Below are positions 25,831 through 34,738 of a DNA stretch of 64,000 nt, piece by piece. Where the stretch lies: assembly GCF_023074075.1 (NCBI RefSeq), contig NZ_JADPKT010000084.1, positions 62,001 to 126,000 on the forward strand. Direction: 5' to 3'. Positions within the stretch are counted from its first letter, which is position 1; each line of letters begins with the position of its first letter. The notes below the pieces were generated by a model that searched no databases, was not told where the DNA came from, and saw only the letters and a program-made list of their open reading frames with translations. The position numbers and the translations under genes are program-made. Origin of the DNA: Bradyrhizobium sp. 138 (GTDB taxonomy: Bacteria > Pseudomonadota > Alphaproteobacteria > Rhizobiales > Xanthobacteraceae).

Positions 25831-26774
25831 GCGGCCGGCCCCGCCTTGATGATCGTGGTGCGGGCACCCGACTTGCTCACCTGCATGCCGGCATGCAGGA
25901 ACAGCAGCAGTTCGGCGGCGGAGCGATCGGTGGCGTGCGTCGTGAACAGCCAGTCGAGCTTGCCCGTTTCGGCGCGGATCTGGTCGCGATGCAGCGTGAG
26001 CCGCGCGGTGTAATCCTGCGCCCAGCTCTCGGCGCGGCCGGCTGTGATCACGCCGAACCCTTCCGGCTCGACGAACTCGACGCGGCCGGAATAGGGGAAC
26101 GACTCTTCGGCGGGATCGACGATTTGCACCAGCGTGCCGTGCGCGCCCGAGCCGGACAGCCCTGCGAGCGTGGCCCTGATCTCGGAGATCGGCGACCAGA
26201 AATCCGACAGCACGATCGTCTCGGCGAGCGCAGCCGGCACGAAGGACGGCGGCAGGCTGAGACGATCGGCATCGTCATGCAGCATTGCCTGCGCCATCTT
26301 GTCGATGACGCTGCGGCTCGCCGTCGGCGCCATCAGCCCGGGAATGCCGACCCGTTCGCCGCCGGAGACCAGCAGCTCGGCCAGCGCGAAGGCGACGATC
26401 AGCGTGCGTTCGAGCTTGGACTCGCGCGCGGACTTCGAGGCGAACGTCATCGAGGGCGAGCGGTCGGGCCAGATCCAGACCGTGTGCGAGGCTTCCCATT
26501 CGAGCTCGCGGACATAGAGATGGTCGTCGCGCGCCGAGCGGCGCCAGTCGACGTTCTGGGCCGGTTCGCCGGAAACGAAACGGCGATATTGCCAGAAATT
26601 CTCGCCGGAGCCGGCGCGGCGCCGACCATGCAGGCCGTGGATCACGTTGGCGGCGATGCGGCGGGCTTCGAGCACCAGGCGCGGCAAGGAAGCTGCGAGC
26701 GTGCGGCTTTCGCCATCGGCACGTCGGATCGCAATGATCTCCTTCGCCGTGTGCCCGTTCTCCGCTGCCATCAA
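25827..26774 (-). CDS. DUF58 domain protein
   Basis: This 315-residue cytoplasmic protein contains the DUF58 hallmark FVSGEPAQNVDWRRSARDD (67-85), followed by LYVRELEWEASHTVWIWPDRSPSM, the DxSxSM-like start of a VWA-type fold. DUF58 proteins act together with MoxR AAA ATPases. It overlaps both neighbours by four bases (MoxR upstream, DUF4159 downstream), so all three are translationally coupled and probably work at one stoichiometric complex. The WxxS metal-site residues appear at least partly kept. Confidence 0.9.
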   Translation of the reverse strand: MMAAENGHTAKEIIAIRRADGESRTLAASLPRLVLEARRIAANVIHGLHGRRRAGSGENFWQYRRFVSGEPAQNVDWRRSARDDHLYVRELEWEASHTVWIWPDRSPSMTFASKSARESKLERTLIVAFALAELLVSGGERVGIPGLMAPTASRSVIDKMAQAMLHDDADRLSLPPSFVPAALAETIVLSDFWSPISEIRATLAGLSGSGAHGTLVQIVDPAEESFPYSGRVEFVEPEGFGVITAGRAESWAQDYTARLTLHRDQIRAETGKLDWLFTTHATDRSAAELLLFLHAGMQVSKSGARTTIIKAGPAA

Positions 26775-27769
26775 CCGATCCGTGTCTTCAATTGCCGGAT
26801 CACGTCCGGAATCGTGCGGCCTTCGGCGCGCGCCTGGAACGTCAGCGCCATGCGGTGCTTCAGCACGGGCTCGGCGAGGTCGAGCACGTCGTCGACCGAG
26901 GGCGCCAGGCGTCCGTCGATCAGCGCACGCGCGCGCACCGCCAGCATCAAGGATTGGCTGGCGCGCGGGCCGGGGCCCCAGGCGATGAACTTGCCGGCTT
27001 CACCGGCGTCCGGACCCGGGCGGGCCGAACGCACCAGCGACAGGATCGCCTCCACGACGGAATCGCCGACCGGCAGGCGGCGGATCAGCCGCTGCGCGGT
27101 GATCAGCGCATCCGCGGTCATCGATCCCCTCGCCAGCGTTTCCTCGGCGCCGGTGGTCTCGAACAGGATGCGGCGCTCGGCGTCGCGATCGGGATAGTCG
27201 ACGTCGATCTCCATCAGGAAGCGGTCGAGCTGCGCTTCGGGCAGCGGATAGGTGCCTTCCTGCTCCAGCGGATTCTGCGTCGCGAGCACGTGGAACGGCT
27301 TTGGCAGATCGTGGCGCGCACCGGCGACGGTGATGTGCTGCTCCTGCATCGCCTGCAGCAGCGCCGACTGCGTCCGCGGGCTGGCGCGGTTGATCTCGTC
27401 GGCCATCAAGAGCTGCGCGAACACGGGACCGGCAATGAAGCGGAAGGCGCGCCTGCCCGCGGTGCTCTCGTCCAGCACTTCGGCGCCGAGAATGTCCGAC
27501 GGCATCAGGTCGGGCGTGAACTGGATGCGCTTGGCATCGAGACCGAGCGTGACGCCGAGCGTCTCGACCAGCTTGGTCTTGGCAAGGCCGGGCACGCCGA
27601 TCAGCAGCGCATGGCCGCCGGAGAGGATGGTGACCAGCGTATTCTCGATCACGCGATCCTGGCCGAAGATGACGGACGCGATCGCCTCTTTCGCCGCGCG
27701 GATCTGGCTCGACACCTGTTCGGCCGAACGGACGATCCCGTCCTCGAGTTTCTCGACACTCTCCGCCAT
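26771..27769 (-). CDS. MoxR-family AAA+ ATPase
   Basis: This 332-residue ATPase has Walker A GVPGLAKT (58-65), Walker B LLMADEINRA (120-129), the sensor region (VLATQNPLEQEGTYPLPEAQ) and an arginine-finger segment (LDRFLMEIDVDYPDRDAE). A C-terminal lid domain follows (from about 225). MoxR proteins act as chaperones that help fold or insert metal centres or activate complexes, usually with a DUF58/VWA partner. It is the first gene of the four-gene minus-strand unit; the promoter must lie in 27770-28043, shared with the divergent DUF1285 operon. Confidence 0.93.
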   Translation of the reverse strand: MAESVEKLEDGIVRSAEQVSSQIRAAKEAIASVIFGQDRVIENTLVTILSGGHALLIGVPGLAKTKLVETLGVTLGLDAKRIQFTPDLMPSDILGAEVLDESTAGRRAFRFIAGPVFAQLLMADEINRASPRTQSALLQAMQEQHITVAGARHDLPKPFHVLATQNPLEQEGTYPLPEAQLDRFLMEIDVDYPDRDAERRILFETTGAEETLARGSMTADALITAQRLIRRLPVGDSVVEAILSLVRSARPGPDAGEAGKFIAWGPGPRASQSLMLAVRARALIDGRLAPSVDDVLDLAEPVLKHRMALTFQARAEGRTIPDVIRQLKTRIG

Positions 27770-28043
27770 TCGCTCGCTCCTTCAGCCTGCCACGCGGCTT
27801 GCGTCGTGAAGTCATCGCATCACGCCACGCCGCGTCATCACGCTAGATCATGGGCCCTATGCTAGACTTGCAGGAAGGCCATGTATTCGTTGAATTAACC
27901 TATCCCCACCTTATCGGCTTCGGGTTATGTACGGCATCACGAAGTGGCGACCTCCCACACCGGACCAATCCGGGATGGAACCGACCACCAATGCACAACG
28001 TAGACCTGCACCAATCGTGCCAACGACAAAGTCAGGGCAAACC

Positions 28044-28655
28044 ATGGCGAACCAAGGGCAAGGCGCCGATCGCGGTCTCGAGGGGCTGACTGCCGCGGCC
28101 AAAAGCGCCGCCAATGCCGAAGGCGCCAAAAAGGGCCTGCCTCCGGTGCATCTGTGGAATCCGCCGTTTTGCGGCGATCTCGACATCCGAATCGCTTCCG
28201 ATGGTACTTGGTTCTACATGGGCACGCCAATCGGGCGTCCCGCACTGGTGCGGCTGTTTTCGACCATCCTGAAGCGCGAGGGCGACAAGCATTTCCTGGT
28301 CACGCCGGTGGAGAAGGTCGGCATCCGCGTCGATGACGCGCCGTTCATGGCGGTCGAGATGCTGAGGGATGGCGAGGGCAGCCATCGCGTGCTGCGCTTC
28401 CGCACCAATGTCGACGACTGGGTCCCTTGCGATGCCGCGCACCGGCTGCGCTTCGAGCAGGCCAGGGACGGCGGCCTGACGCCATACTTGCATGTCCGCG
28501 CCGATCTCTGGGCCAAGGTCACGCGGGCGCTCTATTACGATCTGGTTGACATGGGTGAGGAGCGGATGGTCGATGACCAGCCGATGTTCGGCGTCGAATC
28601 ATCAGGCGAATTCTTCGCCATGGCCGATGCGGAGCAGGTGAGGGCCGCGCTTTGA
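28044..28655 (+). CDS. DUF1285 family protein
   Basis: The 203-residue product has a polar leader of about 35 residues, then the DUF1285 core: LWNPPFCGDLDIRIASDG, TWFYMGTPIGRPALVRLFS, ILKREGDKHFLVTPVEKVGI, and a second half with VDDQPMFGVES. The family is widespread in proteobacteria; its structure is known, its role is not. The ATG at 28044 is chosen because the alignable core begins soon after it; in-frame codons upstream only add low-complexity residues. The next gene starts inside its stop codon. Confidence 0.85.
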   Translation: MANQGQGADRGLEGLTAAAKSAANAEGAKKGLPPVHLWNPPFCGDLDIRIASDGTWFYMGTPIGRPALVRLFSTILKREGDKHFLVTPVEKVGIRVDDAPFMAVEMLRDGEGSHRVLRFRTNVDDWVPCDAAHRLRFEQARDGGLTPYLHVRADLWAKVTRALYYDLVDMGEERMVDDQPMFGVESSGEFFAMADAEQVRAAL

Positions 28656-29323
28656 ACAAGCCTATCTTGAAGGATGATCCGGTCGCGATCGGCGCGGCGG
28701 ATTTCTTTGCGCGCTCCCGGGCCAAGCTTGATTTCGACGTGCCGGCCGGTCTCTACGATCCCAACATCATACCCGCCTCGGGTGATCCCGGCACCGACAA
28801 GATGCTTGAGATCATCGCGCGCGAGCAGCCGGTGCGCCCCGCAGCGGTCCTGATCGCGGTGGTCGACCATCCCGAGCCGACCATCCTGTTGACGCAGCGC
28901 TCGGCGCATCTGAACGACCATGCCGGCCAGATCGCCTTTCCCGGCGGCAAGATCGACGCGACCGACTCTTCGCCGCTGGACGCGGCGCTGCGCGAGGCCG
29001 AGGAGGAGGTCGGGCTGTCCAGAGACTTCGTCGAGCCGCTCGGCTATCTCGATCTCTACGGCACCGCATTCGGCTTCCGCATCCTGCCGACGGTCGCAAG
29101 GGTGCGGCCGGGCTTTTCGCTCACCATCAACCATTCCGAGGTTGATGACGCCTTCGAGGTGCCGCTATCCTTCCTGATGAATCCGGTGAACCATCAGGTG
29201 CACAGCAAGGAATTCCGCGGCACGCCGCGCTCCTACTACGCGATGCCGTTCGCGGAACGCTACATCTGGGGTGCGACGGCCGGAATGCTGCGTGTGCTGT
29301 ATGAGCGGATCTATTCGTCATGA
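28652..29323 (+). CDS. CoA pyrophosphatase, Nudix family (NudL-like)
   Basis: This 223-residue enzyme should hydrolyse coenzyme A to 3',5'-ADP and phosphopantetheine. It has the CoA-type signature LLTQRSAHLNDHAGQ (79-93) followed by FPGG (96-99), then the Nudix helix AALREAEEEVGL (111-122) with its glutamate ligands intact. The start is a TTG at 28652 that overlaps the TGA of DUF1285, implying coupling. It is the second of five tightly packed genes. Confidence 0.92.
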   Translation: MNKPILKDDPVAIGAADFFARSRAKLDFDVPAGLYDPNIIPASGDPGTDKMLEIIAREQPVRPAAVLIAVVDHPEPTILLTQRSAHLNDHAGQIAFPGGKIDATDSSPLDAALREAEEEVGLSRDFVEPLGYLDLYGTAFGFRILPTVARVRPGFSLTINHSEVDDAFEVPLSFLMNPVNHQVHSKEFRGTPRSYYAMPFAERYIWGATAGMLRVLYERIYSS

Positions 29324-29583
29324 TCCGGACGGTTCTGACCGAGATCGGAATCTTCCTCATTCCCTTTGCCGTCTACGCGCTGTTCCTGGCCGCGACGCGC
29401 TCCGGCCTGTTCGCGCGTTCGTCCTGGCCGGTTGCGATCGTCGCACGCCTTGCGCTGGCGGCGATCGTGCTTGTCATCGCGGGCCTGATCGGGCTTGCGC
29501 ACTTCTCCGGCGCGCCGCCGGATTCGACCTACGTTCCCGCCCATATCGAGAACGGCAGGCTCGTGCCCGGCGTGGAAAAATAG
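29320..29583 (+). CDS. DUF6111 family small membrane protein
   Basis: The 87-residue product has two membrane helices (about 5-25 and 40-62) and a C-terminal tail with FSGAPPDSTYVPAHIENGRLVPG, the most conserved stretch of DUF6111. The ATG overlaps the stop of the CoA pyrophosphatase by four bases. The family is confined mainly to Rhizobiales and lies in this same operon in many of them; no function is known. Confidence 0.85.
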   Translation: MIRTVLTEIGIFLIPFAVYALFLAATRSGLFARSSWPVAIVARLALAAIVLVIAGLIGLAHFSGAPPDSTYVPAHIENGRLVPGVEK

Positions 29584-29593
29584 GGGCAGCACG

Positions 29594-30850
29594 ATGAGCG
29601 CGGAGCCGATACTTGCCGATGCGCCCTGGCTGATCGCAGGCGGGACCGCGCGCGTCCTGCAATTGCTCAATGCTGATGGCGAGGAGGCGCGGGTGGTCGG
29701 CGGCGCCGTGCGCAACGCGCTGCTCGGTCTTGTGCCCGGCGACATCGACATCGCGACCACGGCGCGGCCGGAGGAGGTGATGCGGCGCGCCAAGGCTGCC
29801 GGCATCAAGAGCGTGCCGACCGGCATCGATCACGGCACCGTCACCCTGGTGATCGACAGCCACCCCTATGAAGTCACCACCCTGCGTGAGGACACCGAGA
29901 CCTTCGGCCGCAAGGCCAAGGTCGCGTTCGGCCGCGACTGGGTGAAGGACGCCGAGCGGCGCGACTTCACCATGAACGGCCTGTCGGTCGATGCGGCGGG
30001 CGTCGTCCACGACCATGTCGGCGGCATCGCGGATGCGAAAGCGCGCCGCGTGCGCTTTATCGGCGATCCCGACCAGCGCATCGCCGAGGATTACTTGCGC
30101 ATCCTGCGCTTCTTCCGCATTCACGCCGCCTTCGGCGCCGGCGAGCCCGACCGCGACGGCTATCTCGCCTGCATCCGGGGACGAGCGGGCCTCGCCAGCC
30201 TGTCGGCCGAGCGGGTGCGGATGGAGATGCTGAAGCTGCTGGTGACATCAGGCACATCCGCGGCCGCGCTGGCCATGGCCGATGGCGGATTGCTGCAGGC
30301 GCTGACCGGTGGTGTCGTCTATACCGGTCCGCTGACGACGATGATTGCGATCGAGCGCGAGCTCGGCCTCACCGCGAGCACCACGCGACGCCTCGCCGCG
30401 CTGACCGTCGCCGTGACCGAAGATGCCAAGCGCGTCGCCGCGCGCTTGCGGCTCTCCAATGCCGAGACCAAGGCGCTGGATTCGATGGGCCATCGCTGGT
30501 GGCGTCTCGCCACCAAGGACGAGGCCAACGCACGGCGGCTGCTCTACCGGCTCGGCGCGGAGCGCTATCACGATCGTGTGTTGCTGGGATGGGCGCGGGC
30601 CGGCGGCGACGTCACCTCAATGCGCTGGCGCGCGCTCGCCGAGCTGCCGCAGCGCTGGACCGCGCCGAAATTTCCGTTGAAAGCCGCGGATTTCATCGCG
30701 CGAGGCCTCGCCGAAGGACCTGCGCTCGGACATGTGTTGACGCTCGCCGAGGACGCTTGGCTTGCGGCGGATTTTCCCCTAGATGAAGCCGCGCTCGCTT
30801 CCATCGCCGATCAAGCTGCGGCCCGCATCAGCCGCGACGAGAGAACGTGA
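29594..30850 (+). CDS. cca: CCA tRNA nucleotidyltransferase (class II)
   Basis: This 418-residue enzyme adds or repairs the CCA end of tRNAs without a nucleic-acid template. The N-terminal polymerase-beta head has VVGGAVRNALLG (near 35-46) and the catalytic DIDIATTA (near 50-57). VKDAERRDFTMNGLSVDA (near 117-134) carries the nucleotide-selecting region, and the RNA-binding region includes RIAEDYLRILRFFRIHA. The C-terminal helical domain is longer than in bacterial poly(A) polymerases of the short type, but the family cannot be fully split from poly(A) polymerase by eye. The ATG at 29594 lies 10 bases after the DUF6111 stop; an upstream in-frame start at 29495 would overlap that gene. Confidence 0.93.
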   Translation: MSAEPILADAPWLIAGGTARVLQLLNADGEEARVVGGAVRNALLGLVPGDIDIATTARPEEVMRRAKAAGIKSVPTGIDHGTVTLVIDSHPYEVTTLREDTETFGRKAKVAFGRDWVKDAERRDFTMNGLSVDAAGVVHDHVGGIADAKARRVRFIGDPDQRIAEDYLRILRFFRIHAAFGAGEPDRDGYLACIRGRAGLASLSAERVRMEMLKLLVTSGTSAAALAMADGGLLQALTGGVVYTGPLTTMIAIERELGLTASTTRRLAALTVAVTEDAKRVAARLRLSNAETKALDSMGHRWWRLATKDEANARRLLYRLGAERYHDRVLLGWARAGGDVTSMRWRALAELPQRWTAPKFPLKAADFIARGLAEGPALGHVLTLAEDAWLAADFPLDEAALASIADQAAARISRDERT

Positions 30851-31617
30851 CCATCGTCTCAGGCTTCGCCGATATCTCGATTTTCCAGCTCCTGCTGGTA
30901 GCAACGATGGCGTTGTTTGCTTCGATCATCGGTGGTCTCGCCGGCTACGGTACCGGCGCCCTGATGCCACTGGTGCTGGTGCCGCTGGTCGGCGCCGAGC
31001 CCGTGGTGCCGATCATCGCGATCTCCGCGATGCTCACCAATTCGAGCCGTGCGCTCGCCTATATTCGTTACGCCGACCGCCGCCGCGCGCTGATCGTGCT
31101 CGCTTGCGCAGGCGTGACGACGGCGCTCGGCGCTTACGGCTATACGCGCCTCACCAATGCCGGCGCGGCGCTCGTGATCGGCGCCATGCTGATCCTGAGC
31201 GTGCCGCTGCGCCGCGTGCTTCGCCGCCGAAAGGTCAAGATCGGAGACAGCGGCCTTGCCGCCGGCTCGGTCGGTTACGGCGTCTTGGTCGGCGGCACCT
31301 CCGGCTCCGGCGTGATCCTGCTCTCGCTCTTGATGGCCGCCGGCTTAGAGGGCGCCGCCGTGATCGCGACCGACGCGATGATCTCGCTCGGCACCGGCCT
31401 CATCAAGATCTCCGTGTTCGGTCTCGCCGGCGCGGTCACCGCGCAGGTGCTCGCCTTCGCGCTGCTGATCGGCGCGATCGCGATCCCCGGTGCATTCCTG
31501 GCAAAAGCCTTCGTCGAGCGGATGCCGGTGCACACCCACACCGTGATCCTCGACGTGGCCGTCATCACCGGCGGGCTGGTGATGATCTCGGCTGCGGTGA
31601 GGCAACTGATCGCGTAG
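30847..31617 (+). CDS. TSUP (TauE/SafE) family transporter
   Basis: The 256-residue protein is almost wholly hydrophobic, with about eight membrane segments. The opening motif SIIGGLAGYGTGALMPLVLVP and its second-half counterpart GSVGYGVLVGGTSGSGVILL are the repeated halves of the TSUP/DUF81 fold. Family members export sulfite, sulfoacetate or other organosulfur anions; the substrate here is not defined. The GTG start overlaps the cca stop by four bases, making it the last gene of the operon. Confidence 0.88.
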   Translation: MTIVSGFADISIFQLLLVATMALFASIIGGLAGYGTGALMPLVLVPLVGAEPVVPIIAISAMLTNSSRALAYIRYADRRRALIVLACAGVTTALGAYGYTRLTNAGAALVIGAMLILSVPLRRVLRRRKVKIGDSGLAAGSVGYGVLVGGTSGSGVILLSLLMAAGLEGAAVIATDAMISLGTGLIKISVFGLAGAVTAQVLAFALLIGAIAIPGAFLAKAFVERMPVHTHTVILDVAVITGGLVMISAAVRQLIA

Positions 31618-31683
31618 ATATCCCTGCTCAGCGACGACAATGAATCGCAAGGAATGGTTCGCTCGTCGTTCGTTTTATGGTGG

Positions 31684-31818
31684 TCAACGCGCCTGTCCGA
31701 CGGTCGCGGTCTTGTTGGGCTCGCCGTGACTCGCGGTATGCACGTCGCTGTCACCGACCCAGCGTGCAAGCATGATGGCCAGGGCAAACATGAACGCGAT
31801 GATCGCTATGCGCTGCAT
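31684..31818 (-). CDS. Small putative single-pass membrane protein (44 aa)
   Basis: A short frame starting MQRIAIIAFMFALAIMLARWV gives one N-terminal hydrophobic helix and a polar tail (GDSDVHTASHGEPNKTATV). The ATG is complementary to 31816-31818; upstream in-frame extension runs through unlikely low-complexity sequence. It could be a signal-anchored small protein. The call rests only on the helix and its position in an otherwise empty gap. Confidence 0.35.
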   Translation of the reverse strand: MQRIAIIAFMFALAIMLARWVGDSDVHTASHGEPNKTATVGQAR

Positions 31819-32025
31819 GCGATGTAAATGCCGAATGGCCCTACAAGGGTTGCGTTCCCCGCCGTGTCGGAGGTTGTAGGAACCGGTAGGCCGTCCACTA
31901 TCGGAAGTGCAATCAAGGCAAAAGGAGCTTTGTTCCAAGCGGAGCCTTTCACCGCGCAAGGTGTTGCGGAGAGGAACCAGGGAGATCGGAGCAGGTTGCT
32001 TCGTCAACGACATGGGAGGACGCGC

Positions 32026-32268
32026 ATGGATATGAAGGAAGCCTCGGCAATGACGGAAGCGTCTGGGCTGACGAACGAGCCCAGTGCCGTCAAGCAGTCG
32101 TCCGGCCGACCGTCGGCCTCGTCGCCGGAAACAACGGGCCGTCGGCCGTCTTCGTCGGACTTCGCGATGAAATGGGCCGACCAGTTGCGCGAGACAACTG
32201 TGAAGGCGCCTTTGCGCTCGCTCCTTGTCGCATTTCTTCTTGGCGCCTGGTTCGTGCGCCGGCACTAG
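32026..32268 (+). CDS. Small tail-anchored hypothetical protein
   Basis: The 80-residue product has a Ser/Thr/Pro-rich N-terminal half and a C-terminal WADQLRETTVKAPLRSLLVAFLLGAWFVRR segment (described as residues 51-79), a predicted amphipathic region followed by a membrane helix with a basic end. This type of short tail-anchored protein is frequent in Bradyrhizobium. GGGAGGA lies six bases before the ATG at 32026 and fixes the start. Confidence 0.6.
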   Translation: MDMKEASAMTEASGLTNEPSAVKQSSGRPSASSPETTGRRPSSSDFAMKWADQLRETTVKAPLRSLLVAFLLGAWFVRRH

Positions 32269-32332
32269 GTTGCGAGCCTTCAAGGCGAGACGATCGACGA
32301 CCTCGAAACTTGCTGGTGATGTGGAGGGGAGG

Positions 32333-32680
32333 ATGAAGCTCTTTGTGATCACGGCGGCCATCCTGCTAGGCGGCATCTCGTTCGCGATTGCGCAGAGTTC
32401 AGGAGGCGGTTCGGGTGGTTCGTCATCCGCTGGCGGTGCAACCGGGACTAGCGGCACCAGTGGTTCGACGCTTTCGAATGGGACCACGCTCAACGGAACA
32501 GGCGGTTCGCCAGGCCCCAACACGTCCAATGCGAAAAGCCACCGCACCACGGGTGAGAAACTCGGCGCAGCGGCTCCCGATCAGGACGGCGGTGGCTCTC
32601 GATCGACGTACAACACTCCAGCTGCAGACGCCGCCGTCCGGCAACTTGGAAACACCAACCCTGGCATCCTGAGCAAGTAG
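32333..32680 (+). CDS. Exported Gly/Ser/Thr-rich low-complexity protein
   Basis: The 115-residue product has a signal peptide (MKLFVITAAILLGGISFAIAQ ends the hydrophobic core at about residue 21), then a Gly-Ser-Thr-Asn-rich stretch to about residue 63, and a polar C-terminus (DAAVRQLGNTNPGILSK). There is no recognisable domain. The GGAGGGGAGG ribosome binding site directly precedes the ATG. It lies 64 bases after the tail-anchored protein gene and may be cotranscribed. It is probably periplasmic or extracellular. Confidence 0.65.
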   Translation: MKLFVITAAILLGGISFAIAQSSGGGSGGSSSAGGATGTSGTSGSTLSNGTTLNGTGGSPGPNTSNAKSHRTTGEKLGAAAPDQDGGGSRSTYNTPAADAAVRQLGNTNPGILSK

Positions 32681-32701
32681 AGCAGTGGGCTCCACGCGCC
32701 C

Positions 32702-33118
32702 TCACGATTTGTTCTGGTTCGCCTCGACATATCGTGCGAAGTTGTCGAGGATCGCCTGCCAACCGCCTTGCTGCTGCTCGACCGAGTGCGTCGGCTCGCT
32801 ATCGAAGACGACGCGGACGACGATGCCCTTCGGGCCGGGCACGAACTCGATCTCGGCTTTTCGATCGCCAAATACGTATTCGATCCGCTCGTGTTCGACG
32901 ATTTTCGTGTAGGTGCCGGCGAAGTCAAAGCCCATGCTGCCGTCCTTGGCCTCCATCCGGGACGAGAAGGCACCACCTTCTCGTAGCTCGACGGTAGCCT
33001 TGGTCGTATGCCAGTCGTCGGACGCGGTATTCCACGTCACGATGTCGGCCGGCGTCGTATAGGCCTGCCAGACCTGATCGATAGGGGCCGCTACGCTGGT
33101 TTCGACGGTGATCCTCAT
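32702..33118 (-). CDS. SRPBCC/AHSA1-family protein
   Basis: The 138-residue product has the START-like fold sequence pattern: MRITVETSVAAPIDQVWQAYT at the start, IVTWNTASDDWHTTKA, GGAFSSRMEAKDGSMGFDF, RIEYVFGDRKAEIEF, and the C-terminal helix GGWQAILDNFARYVEA. Proteins of this group (activator of Hsp90 ATPase homologues) bind hydrophobic ligands in a helix-grip pocket; the ligand is unknown. I use 33118 because GGAG is correctly spaced for it and too close to the ATG at 33124. Confidence 0.85.
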   Translation of the reverse strand: MRITVETSVAAPIDQVWQAYTTPADIVTWNTASDDWHTTKATVELREGGAFSSRMEAKDGSMGFDFAGTYTKIVEHERIEYVFGDRKAEIEFVPGPKGIVVRVVFDSEPTHSVEQQQGGWQAILDNFARYVEANQNKS

Positions 33119-33405
33119 GGGCATTGCTCCAGTTCGATTTCGACAGCTCGAGGTGACGACATCACGTCACGTTTGCAGGGTCCATTGTCGGCACTTCCGA
33201 GAAGTGTCCATCCAAGGACGGTCGAGGCCAACTCGTGCCGACATGGTCGAGCCATCAATGCGTCAGAAAAATACAAAAAGAGTGGGTAGTGGGTAGGATG
33301 GGTTGAGCCCTTGCGAAACCCATCGTTTCCTTCTGTGGGCGGAGAAGCGGACATCAGGCGCGCCGGAGCCGGGCAGTCCGGATCAGGATGCGGTCGTAGG
33401 CGTGC

Positions 33406-33606
33406 CTACTCTTCGTCCGCGTCGTCTTCTTCTTCGTCCTCCTCCTCTTCCACCTGCACGAGCGCGGCCAGCGGCAGCGTTTCGCGGAAGAGGTCGCCTT
33501 CCATGCCCATCCAGAGGCAGAGCACGTCGTTCTCCTTCACCTCCGCGACCGTCAGCGGTTGGCCGCCGGATTTCAGCATCACGACATCGCCGGCTTTCAA
33601 TTCCAT
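33406..33606 (-). CDS. DUF2158 (YodC-like) small protein with acidic tail
   Basis: The 66-residue protein begins MELKAGDVVMLKSGGQPLTV and contains VLCLWMGMEGDLFRETLPLAAL, the beta-barrel-like DUF2158/YodC core. An acidic tail (VEEEEDEEEDDADEE) follows, longer than usual and strongly charged. Role unknown. The acidic end is unusual for the family and might bind basic partners. Confidence 0.8.
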   Translation of the reverse strand: MELKAGDVVMLKSGGQPLTVAEVKENDVLCLWMGMEGDLFRETLPLAALVQVEEEEDEEEDDADEE

Positions 33607-33979
33607 GGATTATTCCTTTCGAGTGATCGACCCGGAAGGGAACCTAGCAAGCGGTCATGACAGGCCGATCACGCAGGCCGGCTACGACGGGAAATTCCGC
33701 CGAAGAGTTGGCGGCGCGGAGGGGCCACGAAGTCCTGTTCAAATCAGAAGAGACGTGAGGCATCGATGCTTGAACAACAACCTGATCGCATCACAGCGCG
33801 CTGAGAAGGCGGATGCAGGTCACACGGAAGCTTGTCCATCGCGAACGTCGACGATGACATTATGCCCCTGTTTTGCCCGACGCATCAAGCGGATTTCGCA
33901 AAATCAGCAAATCCTTGATCTTGCAGCGGCCGGCTACTGTGCATGGGGTTGTTTTTCAGTTTTTGTTTGGCGGCCCCGG
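33607..33979. other. 373-base intergenic region without a supported gene
   Basis: No frame here has a recognisable domain, a good ribosome binding site or the codon bias of the neighbours. The right end (about 33930-33970) has T-rich sequence on the plus strand, but no stable hairpin precedes it in the direction of the DUF2158 or HAD genes. It may hold decayed sequence. Confidence 0.4.
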
Positions 33980-34738
33980 TCAGGGCCGGCCCGGTACCAG
34001 TTCGGTCAGCGAGCGGATGATGCGGTCGGGCTTCACGGTCGAGCCTTCCGGCAGGCCGTCGCCATGCACGTCGATCCAGATCGAATAGATGCCGAGGCGC
34101 TGCGGGGTCACGACTTCCCATTCCAGATTGTCGCCGATCATCCAGGTGTCCTCCGCGGTGACGCCGAGCGCCTCCATCGCGTGCAGATAGGCGCGCTCCT
34201 CGGGCTTGCCGAAGCCGTGCTCGCCCTCGATCTGGATGTGGTGGAAGCGGTGCGCCAGCTCGAAGCGTTCGACCTTGGCGCGCTGGGTGTCGGCGGCACC
34301 GTTGGTCACCAGCGCGAGCTTGATGCCGAGCGCCTTCAATTCGTCGATCGCTTCATGCGCGCCGGGGAAGACGAACATCTCCTCCTCGCGATAGGCGGTG
34401 AAGCGGTCGGCGAGGCGAATGGCGAGCTCGTCGGGCAGGGGGCGATGGCCGGCGGCTGCGAGCGCGGCAAAACCGCCCTTGACCGTCAGGTGCCGCGCCT
34501 CGGCGAGCTTCATCCGCCATGCGGCTTCGGCATTGGCCCAGAAGTTTCGCGCGAAGGCGAGCACGGCGGTTGCGACCAGCGCTGGCGGCAGCGGCGCAAG
34601 CTCCTCGGCGAATTCGTTCGCAATCGTGTTCCAGGCGATCTCGGGCCGGCCATAGGCCGACAGGATGGTGTCGTCCATGTCGATCAGCATGGCGCGGGGG
34701 AGCAGCTTGGAGGCGGGCCGCATCGTCGTCATGGCCAT
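33980..34738 (-). CDS. HAD-family hydrolase
   Basis: This 252-residue cytoplasmic phosphatase-like protein has motif I DMDDTIL (near 20-26; nucleophile Asp then Asp general acid). Motif II is [18 protein letters not shown] and motif III/IV is [17 protein letters not shown] then [12 protein letters not shown]. The all-helical C1 cap between motifs I and II resembles the YjjG/haloacid dehalogenase group. The substrate is unknown. It overlaps the end of hemF by 10 bases and so is translationally coupled with it. Confidence 0.87.
   Translation of the reverse strand: MAMTTMRPASKLLPRAMLIDMDDTILSAYGRPEIAWNTIANEFAEELAPLPPALVATAVLAFARNFWANAEAAWRMKLAEARHLTVKGGFAALAAAGHRPLPDELAIRLADRFTAYREEEMFVFPGAHEAIDELKALGIKLALVTNGAADTQRAKVERFELAHRFHHIQIEGEHGFGKPEERAYLHAMEALGVTAEDTWMIGDNLEWEVVTPQRLGIYSIWIDVHGDGLPEGSTVKPDRIIRSLTELVPGRP

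Noticed and set aside
23020-26013. 997-codon open frame antisense to the DUF4159 gene
   Set aside because: It spans two real genes, is very rich in Gly/Arg/His, and has no family match; it is a shadow frame of strongly GC-biased coding DNA.
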